DNA of 64,000 nt from Candidatus Babelota bacterium (GCA_003963225.1 RXKB01000001.1:41957-105956); one strand, 5' to 3'; positions 30,104 through 36,426 are shown, counted from the stretch's first letter. A program made the numbers and translations. The notes: generated by a model not told the origin, from the letters alone.

Positions 30104-30234
30104 GTGTGGGGAGGGTTGGACCCTCTCCGAATTTAGGGCCCCGGACCAGGTGGCTAGGCTGCTTTAGTCCACTTCCCCCCGCTAAGGGTTCCGTGCTAGC
30201 CGCTGCCTGTGCGTGGTTACACACGCTTCCCACA
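30104..30234 (-). ncRNA. structured RNA or leader upstream of the 64-aa gene (tentative)
   Basis: Stems TGTGGGA/CCCCACA (one mismatch), GCGTG/CACGC, GGCTAG/CTAGCC and GAGG-GTCCAAC-CCTC. The last hairpin has the same loop as one at 32839-32921. A 59-codon GTG frame also spans it. Could be a riboswitch-like leader or a decayed tRNA. Confidence 0.3.
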
Positions 30235-30238
30235 AGAA

Positions 30239-30314
30239 TGGTGGCCACAGCAGGGCTCGAACCTGCAACTTGCCCCTTATCGGGAGGCTACTCTACCAAT
30301 TGAGTTATGCGGCC
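30239..30314 (-). tRNA. tRNA-Ile (GAT) with C33
   Basis: Acceptor GGCCGCA/TGTGGCC, arm GCCTC-CCGATAA-GGGGC, T-arm GCAGG-TTCGAGC-CCTGC, encoded CCA. Position 33, almost always T, is C. The endonuclease gene overlaps its first 27 bases. Confidence 0.9.
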
Positions 30315-30713
30315 ATTGAATTCAAAATCTTTTGCTAGGTGGACACCCTTGACCTGCTTGTTTTTTGGCGGGTGCAGCCTGAGAGCAAACCCATGAGCGC
30401 CGCACAGGCCTACAGGGATGATGTAAACCTTATCAGTTTCTCTACAATATACGGCAAAATACTCGATTTGCCCTGTATATGGGCGATGCACAAGTTCGCC
30501 GTCTTGAGTAGAGATACTTACTGAGCCGAAGATGATGGCACCATTTTTAACGCGCCCTGTTTTGACTTGAATACGAAGGAAGACTCCTTCTTCTTCCACG
30601 ACCAAGTCATAACGATGCCTATCTCCCCATGGGGTTAGGACAGTAAGTCCAGCCTTTAGAAACTCGGCAGCTACTGCAGCCTCAGAAATGTCACCAGTTT
30701 GTTTGGTATTCAT
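30288..30713 (-). CDS. PD-(D/E)XK homing endonuclease
   Basis: 141 residues of the intron-type PDDEXK family to which I-Ssp6803I belongs. GDISEAAVAAEFLKAGLTVL, RYDLVVEE and RIQVKTGR give the E, D and Q/E-x-K active-site residues; YTGQIEYFAVYCRETDK is the downstream strand pair. The final residues ITQLVE and the TAG stop are encoded by the 5' half of tRNA-Ile, a 27-base overlap. Paralog at 35323, remnant at 12789. Confidence 0.88.
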   Translation of the reverse strand: MNTKQTGDISEAAVAAEFLKAGLTVLTPWGDRHRYDLVVEEEGVFLRIQVKTGRVKNGAIIFGSVSISTQDGELVHRPYTGQIEYFAVYCRETDKVYIIPVGLCGAHGFALRLHPPKNKQVKGVHLAKDFEFNGRITQLVE

Positions 30714-30719
30714 TTCTTT

Positions 30720-30748
30720 ATCTTACTGCTAGACCGCCCGCTTGTAAA
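30720..30748 (-). promoter_or_regulatory. leaderless promoter using a tRNA remnant
   Basis: Minus strand: TTTACA, 17-bp spacer, TAAGAT, 6 nt to ATG 30713. The -35 box falls in the CTTTACAAG loop of the tRNA-Val-like remnant. Confidence 0.6.
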
Positions 30749-30781
30749 GAGTGTACTCTGCCTCTAAGCTACACTACCAAG
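30731..30781 (-). pseudogene. tRNA-Val-like 5' remnant
   Basis: TTGGTAG acceptor, D-arm GTAGCTTAGAGGCAGAG and CTTTACAAG loop (anticodon TAC) resemble the 5' two thirds of a tRNA, but the T-arm and 3' acceptor are missing. Confidence 0.4.
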
Positions 30782-30915
30782 AAAGGGGGCCGTGGATAGG
30801 AGTTGAACGAAACCTTTCAGATTCTCCTTTTGGTGCAGGAACTCTCACGGCTTATTCCTGTCGACGCTACGGGCGCCGATTCACGTTATGAACAACTCAA
30901 TTTCCAACACCGAAA

Positions 30916-31329
30916 TGGTGGAGATGCCGGGAGTCGAACCCGGGTCTCTGAAGCAAACCTCGACCAACGCTACATGCTTAGTGCATTCAAATAAGACCTT
31001 CACCCAGAATGAACAAGGGAGTGAGGAATTTATCCACTGTGTATTACGCCGGTACTGTGGACCCTATGGCGTAACCCTGATAATGCATCCGTCCCGGTAA
31101 TCAGGAGTCCCCGGAGGATGGCTTCACCATGATTAGGCGAAGGCGAGCTGTGCAGGAGCCGGCAGAGCAAAGGCAGCCTTGACCGAAGCCCAGGCGTTCT
31201 TCACGGAACCGACAATGCGAGCGATCACGTTATTGGCATGATGTTTCGATGGGTGTTTGAAAGGGCCAACCATCATCCCTTGCATGCGCTATGTCTCTGT
31301 TCGAATCAGATCGAAACCAGTACATCCCC
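30916..31329 (-). ncRNA. ssrA: transfer-messenger RNA (tmRNA)
   Basis: 414 bases. The 3' end reads CTAAGCATGTAG... and ends in T-arm CCGGG-TTCGACT-CCCGG, CATCTCC and ACCA; the 5' end GGGGATG pairs with it, followed by GCATGC and GGTTGGCC as in bacterial tmRNA. The tag frame, 31237 to 31133, starts ANNVIARIVG and ends PAPAQLAFA before TAA: 34 residues, long compared with the usual 8-16. It frees ribosomes stalled on mRNAs lacking a stop codon and marks the product for proteolysis. Confidence 0.93.
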
Positions 31330-31391
31330 AGAAATCTTTGTGTCACAACTGCTTATGCTGAAACGAGTTTTGAATGTTCAAGCCGAATATC

Positions 31392-31422
31392 CTGGACGAT
31401 GAACACCAGGTTGCTACAATGA
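31392..31422 (+). promoter_or_regulatory. possible promoter of the Big-2-like gene
   Basis: TGC-TACAAT (extended -10) near 31417 with a weak CTGGAC -35 box 17 bases upstream. About 60 nt to ATG 31484. Confidence 0.45.
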
Positions 31423-31483
31423 TCATAAGCAGCGCCATGGCGCGTTGCTAGATGCACAGAAACATTCAACCAAGGAAACAACT

Positions 31484-31804
31484 ATGGCACTCGTATTGAC
31501 TGATGCCCAAAAGGTTGCCCTTTCAGTGTCGTTTACGACGAAGGCAGGAAATCCTGCAAACGTCGATGGCGTCCCTCAATGGGTAAGCTCTGACCCGACG
31601 GTAATTCAGGTGGTCCAGAGTGAGGACGGTCTCAGCGCAGAAGCTATTGCAGTTGGTCCGCTTGGCGTAGCCCAGGTGAGTGTGGTCGCAGACGCCGATC
31701 TCGGCGAAGGCGTTGCCGCAATCACGGGCGTGCTCGATATCGAAGTAAAGGCCGCTCAGGCCGTCTTCGCGATCGTGGCAGCCGGCGCACCGGTGGACAA
31801 GTAA
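31484..31804 (+). CDS. Ig-like (Big-2 type) structural protein
   Basis: 106 residues. GNPANVDGVPQWVSSDPTVI followed by AEAIAVGPLGVAQVSVVADAD is the strand pattern of bacterial immunoglobulin-like domains found on phage capsids and tails. AAGGAA is the ribosome site. It is the only plus-strand gene in the tRNA array, with its own promoter and terminator. Confidence 0.8.
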   Translation: MALVLTDAQKVALSVSFTTKAGNPANVDGVPQWVSSDPTVIQVVQSEDGLSAEAIAVGPLGVAQVSVVADADLGEGVAAITGVLDIEVKAAQAVFAIVAAGAPVDK

Positions 31805-31829
31805 CACGTTGCTTGTCAGCGTTAGAGTG

Positions 31830-31857
31830 GGGTGGTCGAAAGCGACCACCCTTTTTT
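31830..31857 (+). terminator. terminator of the Ig-like gene
   Basis: GGGTGGTCG-AAAG-CGACCACCC then six T residues. Confidence 0.9.
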
Positions 31858-31863
31858 ATTGGG

Positions 31864-31934
31864 AGCCTCCGGTCGGAATCGAGCCGACACCGATGCTTTA
31901 CGAAAGCATAGTTCTGCCATTAAACTACGGAGGC
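31864..31934 (-). tRNA. tRNA-Thr (CGT)
   Basis: Acceptor GCCTCCG/CGGAGGC, arm ATGCT-TTCGTAA-AGCAT, T-arm GTCGG-CTCGATT-CCGAC. CCA not exactly encoded (TCCC). Confidence 0.92.
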
Positions 31935-31941
31935 AAAGATA

Positions 31942-32454
31942 TCACTCGACGAGTTCGTAGGTGTTCCTGAACACCAGGTCATCGATGAAGTAGAAGTCAG
32001 AGGTATCATGCTTCAGCCGGGCGAGCCAAACTCCAACCTTTCCAAACTGGTTGAATGTACCGTCCGGTTGTTTCACGCCCCAATGACATCCACGTACTTC
32101 AGGCAAGGTTCCTTCCGCCAACATCTCCGCGGTCACTTGAATCACGTCGATCTCGGCCTCAGGACCATCCTTGGGTTTGTATTCAACCCAACCATCGTCA
32201 GTGATCCCAACGATGTCATATTTCCTCAGAAGCTTGGCCGGCGCTTGTTGCCAGGCGTCACCAAGGGAACCGATACAGACCATGGCAGCAGGGTTGATCG
32301 GCTCATCACCTTCAAGAGTGTGGAGCTTCAACTTGGAAGCTAACCTTGGATGATGTTGGATCACTAGGCTGCCAAGAAGTGCCACGAGCCGACCGGTCTT
32401 CTTGGCAGTGCGCCAACCAGCGAGCTTATGGACTTCCAGAAGTGTTGTTTGCAT
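31942..32454 (-). CDS. hypothetical protein, 170 aa
   Basis: MQTTLLEVHKLAGWRTAKKT with GAGG before ATG. Middle has GITDDGWVEYKPKDG; end FIDDLVFRNTYELVE. Looks globular; no motif recognised. Lies between tRNA-Tyr and tRNA-Thr. Confidence 0.7.
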   Translation of the reverse strand: MQTTLLEVHKLAGWRTAKKTGRLVALLGSLVIQHHPRLASKLKLHTLEGDEPINPAAMVCIGSLGDAWQQAPAKLLRKYDIVGITDDGWVEYKPKDGPEAEIDVIQVTAEMLAEGTLPEVRGCHWGVKQPDGTFNQFGKVGVWLARLKHDTSDFYFIDDLVFRNTYELVE

Positions 32455-32474
32455 ACCTCTTCATTCGACAAAAC

Positions 32475-32561
32475 TGGTGGGTATGGAAGGACTCGAACCT
32501 TCGTAGGCCGTTAGGCCGGGAGATTTACAGTCTCCTGCAATTGCCACTATGCGACATACCC
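32475..32561 (-). tRNA. tRNA-Tyr (GTA)
   Basis: Class II: acceptor GGGTATG/CATACCC, arm GGAGA-CTGTAAA-TCTCC, variable arm CCGGCCTAACGG, encoded CCA. Confidence 0.94.
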
Positions 32562-32568
32562 ATACAAA

Positions 32569-32835
32569 TTAAATGCGAGACAATCGGAACATTTCCAATC
32601 GCTCTTCTAAACTGGGAACCTTTTCGTCATCCAAGGCTTCCCATCCTTCCTTGCAATACTGGAATTCGCAACAAGGAAGAGGACGTCCGAGATCATCGAC
32701 ATCATCAGGTTCGACACAAGAGCACCCACGGCTTACATGTTCTTCACAGTAATACGGATACTCGTTACGGCAGGAAGGGACGTAAATCCAGACAGCAATC
32801 CGGTTACATCTACAACAGCGATGTTTCTCGTTCAT
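32569..32835 (-). CDS. cysteine-rich protein, 88 aa
   Basis: Ten cysteines in CCRCNR, CEEH, CSC and CCEFQYC clusters suggest one or two zinc sites. MNEKHRCCRCNRIAVW start. It lies a few bases after a hairpin with a T-run. Function unknown. Confidence 0.65.
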   Translation of the reverse strand: MNEKHRCCRCNRIAVWIYVPSCRNEYPYYCEEHVSRGCSCVEPDDVDDLGRPLPCCEFQYCKEGWEALDDEKVPSLEERLEMFRLSRI

Positions 32836-32838
32836 GGA

Positions 32839-32921
32839 AAAAATGCCGGCTACTCCAGGTCGCTCACTGCCGGTTGGACCGGCCTTTGGAAAAGCCTAAT
32901 GCCCTCGATGATAGCCGGCGA
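32839..32921 (-). promoter_or_regulatory. possible attenuator or structured leader
   Basis: An 8-bp stem GCCGGCTA/TAGCCGGC closes about 75 bases containing GCCG-GTCCAAC-CGGC, and is followed by TTTTTT and the ATG of the cysteine-rich gene. This would work as a terminator just before the gene. Confidence 0.4.
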
Positions 32922-32924
32922 AAG

Positions 32925-33003
32925 TGGTCTCTCTGGTCAGATTTGAACTGACGTGATCCACATCCCAAATGTGGCGCCCTAAACCAGACTAGGCGACAGA
33001 GAG
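32925..33003 (-). tRNA. tRNA-Pro (TGG)
   Basis: Acceptor CTCTCTG/CAGAGAG, arm CCACA-TTTGGGA-TGTGG, T-arm GTCAG-TTCAAAT-CTGAC, encoded CCA. Confidence 0.93.
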
Positions 33004-33426
33004 TTGAAATCTTTTTGAATTACGCTCTTTAGCGGTTTTCCGACGATGACAGTTGGCGCAACGAACTTCGCACTTGTTGATTTCTTTTTGAATCGTCAAC
33101 CAGCTATTTTGACCAAGCATCATTGAAACATTGTTACGCTTTTTGCCACGCACGTGGTCGTACTCAAGCACAACAATATCCGTTTCACCACAGTCCACAC
33201 ACGGGTGAGCTTTAAGATGCTCGATGATGCCGCGCTGATTTTCTTCAAGGCGCCGTGCTTGCTCTTTTGCTTTACGGTGCCGTACGTCTCTCCGAGCATG
33301 TCGAACCTTATCATAGGCTGCCATACATGTACGGCACCAAGTATTTCGACTGTCGGTTTTCTTGTTTCTAAACGTGAAAGCTGTTAGGTCTTTTGAAATC
33401 TTGCATTGTCCACAAACCTTTTCCAT
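32989..33426 (-). CDS. HNH homing endonuclease (McrA-like)
   Basis: 145 residues from ATG 33426: CGQCKISKDL and CRTC finger, then HPCVDCGETDIVVLEYDHV and CEVRCANCHRRKT. The longer frame to 33606 only reads through the abnormal tRNA. Stop lies inside tRNA-Pro (15-base overlap). Confidence 0.87.
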   Translation of the reverse strand: MEKVCGQCKISKDLTAFTFRNKKTDSRNTWCRTCMAAYDKVRHARRDVRHRKAKEQARRLEENQRGIIEHLKAHPCVDCGETDIVVLEYDHVRGKKRNNVSMMLGQNSWLTIQKEINKCEVRCANCHRRKTAKERNSKRFQLSVA

Positions 33427-33432
33427 ATTTCT

Positions 33433-33461
33433 ATGGTATTTGGTTTGGGAATAGCTTGCAA
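33433..33461 (-). promoter_or_regulatory. leaderless promoter of HNH gene
   Basis: Minus strand: TTGCAA, 17-bp spacer, TACCAT, 6 nt to ATG 33426. Confidence 0.65.
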
Positions 33462-33480
33462 GCTCCCAAATCGAAATTAT

Positions 33481-33594
33481 TGCCTCTGGTTGGACTCGAA
33501 CCAACGGCCAGACCTTGCTCCCGGCATTTTGGTCCTTCACCAATGCACTCTCGTGCTTGAGGGAGGTCTGCTCTACCAACTGAGCTACAAGGGC
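33481..33594 (-). tRNA. abnormal tRNA with structured insertion in the anticodon loop
   Basis: Normal acceptor (GCCCTTG/CAGAGGC, one mismatch), D-arm GCTC-AGTTGGTA-GAGC and T-arm GTTGG-TTCGAGT-CCAAC. The anticodon stem CAGACCT/AGGTCTG encloses about 47 bases instead of 7, folding as CTCCC/GGGAG, GCAC-GAGA-GTGC and TTGGT/ACCAA. CCA not encoded. No anticodon can be assigned. Confidence 0.65.
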
Positions 33595-33598
33595 AAAG

Positions 33599-33674
33599 TG
33601 GTGCATCTGAGGGGACTCGAACCCCTAACATACTGATTAAGAGTCAGCTACTCTACCAATTGAGTTACAGATGC
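33599..33674 (-). tRNA. tRNA-Lys (CTT)
   Basis: Acceptor GCATCTG/CAGATGC, loop CTCTTAA, T-arm AGGGG-TTCGAGT-CCCCT, encoded CCA. Confidence 0.93.
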
Positions 33675-33788
33675 ATGAAATTGAAGATCACCTACGGAGA
33701 CCAGTTTTCCTTGGGGGGAAAGCGCGCTGAACTCGTTCAGGAAAAGGTGATCTGCCTCAATCCTTACTGAGGTGTCCTGCCGCCGCAT
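33648..33788 (-). CDS. possible 46-aa protein ending in tRNA-Lys
   Basis: ATG 33788 to TAG 33648. Product MRRQDTSVRIEADHLFLNEF, then LSPQGKLVSVGD, ending VTQLVE inside tRNA-Lys(CTT), a 27-base overlap with the same final residues as the endonuclease at 30288. The region also shows stems (AGATCACCT/AGGTGATCT, CCGAG-GAAA-CTCGG upstream). Confidence 0.45.
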   Translation of the reverse strand: MRRQDTSVRIEADHLFLNEFSALSPQGKLVSVGDLQFHASVTQLVE

Positions 33789-33873
33789 ACCATAATGTCG
33801 GCAACCGAGTTTCCTCGGCTATATTCAACCGTCGGCCCAATGGGGGGCGCGGAGCGGTTAACTAAGCAGCAAA

Positions 33874-33949
33874 TGGTGCGTTCGCGGGGGCTCGAACCCC
33901 GGACCTACGGCTTAAAAGGCCGCTGCTCTACCAACTGAGCTACGAACGC
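33874..33949 (-). tRNA. tRNA-Lys (TTT)
   Basis: Acceptor GCGTTCG/CGAACGC, arm GCGGC-CTTTTAA-GCCGT, T-arm CGGGG-TTCGAGC-CCCCG, encoded CCA. Confidence 0.94.
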
Positions 33950-33956
33950 ATAGAAA

Positions 33957-34298
33957 TCAAATGTTGATCTTACCGAGCGGCTTGGCCGGCTTGGTAGGAC
34001 GTGACGCCGGCTTTTCCTTGGCCGGTTGTTCGAACTTGGGTTTGCCGAGGAGTGCATCAGCCGATGCAGCCATCGCCTTCAGCTCGTTGTCTTCGCCTTC
34101 CTTGACCGGTGCCTGGGTGTCAGGTCGAGGACGTCGCTTGCTCGGTGGAGGCGTGACGAATCCGATACGGATCGTTGTTTTGCTCATGACATACCCACCG
34201 GGGCGCATAACTGGGACGTCGAAATCCGTCGAGCCGTCATGGTTGACTCGAAAGTTGCGCAAGGCAATTGCCCGACGTTGTCTTGTATTCTTGTTCAT
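33957..34298 (-). CDS. basic hypothetical protein, 113 aa
   Basis: MNKNTRQRRAIALRNFRVNH, a short beta region, then Lys/Pro-rich low complexity (PAKEKPASRPTKPAKPLGK). Possibly nucleic-acid associated; no motif. Stop codon one base from the next gene's upstream neighbour. Confidence 0.65.
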   Translation of the reverse strand: MNKNTRQRRAIALRNFRVNHDGSTDFDVPVMRPGGYVMSKTTIRIGFVTPPPSKRRPRPDTQAPVKEGEDNELKAMAASADALLGKPKFEQPAKEKPASRPTKPAKPLGKINI

Positions 34299-34299
34299 C

Positions 34300-34545
34300 T
34301 CAGCTCTTCTTCTTGAAGTTCTTCTTCACCGACGCCTTCTTCGTGGTAGGCGTCGTAACAGCGGGGGAGGCGGATGGAATTGGTGTTGCCAGAGCCGTGA
34401 GGCGTTGGGCAGCAAGGCGTTTCCATCGGCGCTGCGTCTTCTGTGCAGCGTATTCAAACCTGCTACCTTCGCCCAGAAGGAGCTTGATCTCGTCGGCGCT
34501 CTTGGCAGCTTTGATGCGGGCGCCGAGACTGTCGTTTTTCTTCAT
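34300..34545 (-). CDS. basic hypothetical protein, 81 aa
   Basis: MKKNDSLGARIKAAKSADEI helix followed by a Lys/Thr/Pro tail (TTKKASVKKNFKKKS). Similar in style to its downstream neighbour. Starts 31 bases after tRNA-Glu(CTC). Confidence 0.6.
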   Translation of the reverse strand: MKKNDSLGARIKAAKSADEIKLLLGEGSRFEYAAQKTQRRWKRLAAQRLTALATPIPSASPAVTTPTTKKASVKKNFKKKS

Positions 34546-34576
34546 GGTTTCAACGAGTGATACTCTCAACCGAAAG

Positions 34577-34651
34577 TGGTGTCCGTACCGGGACTCGAAC
34601 CCGGGTCTTCACCTTGAGAGGGTGACATCCTAGCCACTAGACGATACGGAC
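34577..34651 (-). tRNA. tRNA-Glu (CTC)
   Basis: Acceptor GTCCGTA/TACGGAC, arm TCACC-CTCTCAA-GGTGA, T-arm CCGGG-TTCGAGT-CCCGG, encoded CCA. Confidence 0.94.
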
Positions 34652-34803
34652 AAACCTGGGACATCCCACGCAGGAGCCCAGTAAGGATTGCAAAGTGCAC
34701 GGCGAACAGTACCTACAGACACGCCGTCCGGGATAGCCATGTATGGTTTTGTAGGTTTCGATCTCAAGTCGAAGGTAGAGGACCGTAAGGCCCTCAATTG
34801 CAT
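34630..34803 (-). CDS. possible 57-aa protein ending in tRNA-Glu
   Basis: ATG 34803 with AAGGA five bases upstream, TAG 34630 inside tRNA-Glu (22-base overlap). Middle reads PYMAIPDGVSVGTVRRAL and NPYWAPAWDVPG, protein-like. Fills the only gap between the two tRNA-Glu genes. Confidence 0.5.
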   Translation of the reverse strand: MQLRALRSSTFDLRSKPTKPYMAIPDGVSVGTVRRALCNPYWAPAWDVPGLSVSSSG

Positions 34804-34827
34804 GAGAATCCTTACAATCCTTGAAAA

Positions 34828-34904
34828 TGGTAGCCGTACTGGGAATCGAACCCAGCTCTCTTCCGTGAAAGGGAAGGATCCTAAAACCGATAGACGATAC
34901 GGCC
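34828..34904 (-). tRNA. tRNA-Glu (TTC)
   Basis: Acceptor GGCCGTA/TACGGCT, arm CTTCC-CTTTCAC-GGAAG, T-arm CTGGG-TTCGATT-CCCAG, encoded CCA. Confidence 0.93.
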
Positions 34905-34914
34905 GTTAAATGTG

Positions 34915-35232
34915 TCAACCACAGCACTTCTTGAATTTCTTCCCACTGCCACATGGACAGGGGGCGTTGCGACCAACGGTCTGCGCCACTCTCACCGGCT
35001 TGCGCGTGATGCGCACACCGGAGGAAGTGAAGAACAGGCTTTTGATGGTCGGGTGCTCACGGTTTGCAATCTGACGGAAAAGTTCTGCGGTTCCAGGGTC
35101 GAAATCTTCGACACGAGGTGGAGCAGGTTCTTCGGCAGGTGCAACCCATGGCGAACGAGCTGCGGCTTCCACCGCAAGCTTCATCAACGCAAGACGCTCA
35201 GGACGGTTGAGGTCTTTTTCGAGGTTGTGCAT
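34915..35232 (-). CDS. SEC-C motif protein
   Basis: 105 residues. The C-terminus [19 protein letters not shown] is the zinc-binding SEC-C motif known from the end of SecA and many small proteins, where it contacts SecB or ribosomes. The N-terminal 85 residues are helical then Pro-rich. Starts 10 bases after tRNA-Asp. A role at translation or secretion is inferred from the motif alone. Confidence 0.87.
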   Translation of the reverse strand: MHNLEKDLNRPERLALMKLAVEAAARSPWVAPAEEPAPPRVEDFDPGTAELFRQIANREHPTIKSLFFTSSGVRITRKPVRVAQTVGRNAPCPCGSGKKFKKCCG

Positions 35233-35242
35233 AATCAGTGGA

Positions 35243-35321
35243 TGGCGGGAGTAGCCGGAGTCGAACCGAGCAAGTCTGCACAGTGACAGTGTGCTATGTT
35301 AACCAGTTACACCATACCCCC
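35243..35321 (-). tRNA. tRNA-Asp (GTC)
   Basis: Acceptor GGGGGTA/TACTCCC, arm GCACA-CTGTCAC-TGTGC, T-loop TTCGACT with one stem mismatch, discriminator G, encoded CCA. Confidence 0.9.
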
Positions 35322-35322
35322 G

Positions 35323-35718
35323 TTAAAGCTTGTATTTATTGGCACGCTTGATGAGCTTGTTTGGCAGTCTTTCTTCGGCAACTCGCAGTTGGACTCTAGT
35401 ATGCCCACATTCGTCAATAGGTACAAGGTACACCTCTTTTGTTTCTGGGCAATAAACCGCAAACTCTTCAATTTGCCCGACGTACGAGGTTTCTACTCTT
35501 TGTCCTTTTTGTCTAGTCGAGCTATGTGTGGAGAACATAATTACCCCATCACGCAGTCTACCAGTTTTAACTTGAAGTCGTCGGAAGTGTCCTTCTTCTT
35601 CAACGACAAGGTCGTAACGATTCTTATCACCAAAAGGAGTTAGAACAGTTTTACCTTTTGCAACCAGTGCCGCCAAAACCGCCGATTCTGAAATATCTCC
35701 GATACACTTGGAATTCAT
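35323..35718 (-). CDS. PD-(D/E)XK homing endonuclease
   Basis: 131 residues from ATG 35718, chosen because it lies 6 bases after the -10 box. GDISESAVLAALVAKGKTVL, RYDLVVEEEG, RLQVKTGR and YVGQIEEFAVYCPETKEVY parallel the copy at 30288. It ends one base before tRNA-Asp. Confidence 0.88.
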   Translation of the reverse strand: MNSKCIGDISESAVLAALVAKGKTVLTPFGDKNRYDLVVEEEGHFRRLQVKTGRLRDGVIMFSTHSSTRQKGQRVETSYVGQIEEFAVYCPETKEVYLVPIDECGHTRVQLRVAEERLPNKLIKRANKYKL

Positions 35719-35724
35719 TTCCAA

Positions 35725-35754
35725 ATGTTACCGCCTCACGGTAATGATTGTCAA
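35725..35754 (-). promoter_or_regulatory. leaderless promoter of PDDEXK gene
   Basis: Minus strand: TTGACA, 18-bp spacer, TAACAT, 6 nt to ATG 35718. Confidence 0.7.
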
Positions 35755-35761
35755 CAAGTTA

Positions 35762-35834
35762 TGGAGCCGAGGGGATTCGAACCCCTGACCTTCTCAATGC
35801 CATTGAGACGCTCTACCAACTGAGCTACGACCCC
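35762..35834 (-). tRNA. tRNA-Ala (GGC)
   Basis: Acceptor GGGGTCG/CGGCTCC with G-U pairs, arm TCTCA-ATGGCAT-TGAGA, T-arm AGGGG-TTCGAAT-CCCCT. CCA not encoded. Confidence 0.92.
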
Positions 35835-35843
35835 GAAAATGTT

Positions 35844-36137
35844 TCAGCTTACTGGGAGAAGCCCGCGAAGTTCCATCGTCAGCTTGAGCGCGTGCTCCTG
35901 CAGTTGACTTCGACTGAGTTGTTCCGTAAAGCGAGGATCATCCAACGCTTTCAAGGCGTTGCCTGCTTCATTATTGATCTTGTGAAGGCAAACAGCGACC
36001 CCGCCGTTCTTCGGAAGACCGTTTCTTCCAAGCGCAAAGTCATTGGCAACTTCGAAAAGTTCTTCCCGTAAGTTGCTGAGCTTTTGTCGTATTTGTGCCA
36101 AGTCGTGAACGACCTCAGGTTCCTGTTGCTCCGGCAT
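35844..36137 (-). CDS. hypothetical helical protein, 97 aa
   Basis: MPEQQEPEVVHDLAQIRQKL then LREELFEVANDFALGRNG and LSRSQLQEHALKLTMELR: all-helical. Overlaps the upstream gene by 23 bases. The longer frame to 36434 runs through tRNA sequence and was rejected. Confidence 0.65.
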   Translation of the reverse strand: MPEQQEPEVVHDLAQIRQKLSNLREELFEVANDFALGRNGLPKNGGVAVCLHKINNEAGNALKALDDPRFTEQLSRSQLQEHALKLTMELRGLLPVS

Positions 36138-36342
36138 ATGTGTGGGTTTCTTGACAGTTTGGGCCACCGATGCATCGACCGGTGTGGTCGACTTGTATGA
36201 ATCCACAGCCCTCGCAGATGACGCTTGCGTACAAACCTTTCGCAGTGTCTTCAGCGGTTGAAATTCCGGACAGGTCGCCAAGATAATCCGAATCTGGAAT
36301 ACCAAGAACCTGTTCACTACATTGACGACAGAAGTCAGCCAT
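36115..36342 (-). CDS. zinc-finger protein, 75 aa
   Basis: MADFCRQCSEQ, CEGCGFIQVDHTGRC and PNC: a double CxxC pattern found in small phage and bacterial proteins of unknown role. Starts 8 bases after the tRNA at 36351. Confidence 0.7.
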   Translation of the reverse strand: MADFCRQCSEQVLGIPDSDYLGDLSGISTAEDTAKGLYASVICEGCGFIQVDHTGRCIGGPNCQETHTYAGATGT

Positions 36343-36350
36343 AAAAAAAG

Positions 36351-36421
36351 TGGCCGGGGATGGGGTCGAACCACCACGCTACGGCTTAGAAGCCGCGGCT
36401 CTACCATTGAGCTACCCGGCC
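36351..36421 (-). tRNA. tRNA with six-base anticodon loop (CTA or TCT)
   Basis: Acceptor GGCCGGG/CCCGGCC, normal D- and T-arms, but anticodon stem GCGGC/GCCGT closes a six-base loop TTCTAA. Counting from T33 at the second base gives CTA (amber suppressor); from the first, TCT (Arg). CCA not encoded; a T-run follows. Confidence 0.7.
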
Positions 36422-36426
36422 GAAAT

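Noticed and set aside
30063..30236. 59-codon GTG frame through the structured region at 30104
   Set aside because: No start signal; could equally come from a structured RNA or decayed tRNA. Left as tentative RNA.
30888..31100. Plus-strand frames inside the tmRNA
   Set aside because: Antisense to a confidently identified structural RNA.
32839..32930. Small protein frame ending in DLE* upstream of the cysteine-rich gene
   Set aside because: No start codon between the preceding stop and the stop of the frame.
33427..33606. N-terminal extension of the HNH gene at 32989
   Set aside because: It is a read-through of tRNA sequence; the start at 33426 has its own promoter.
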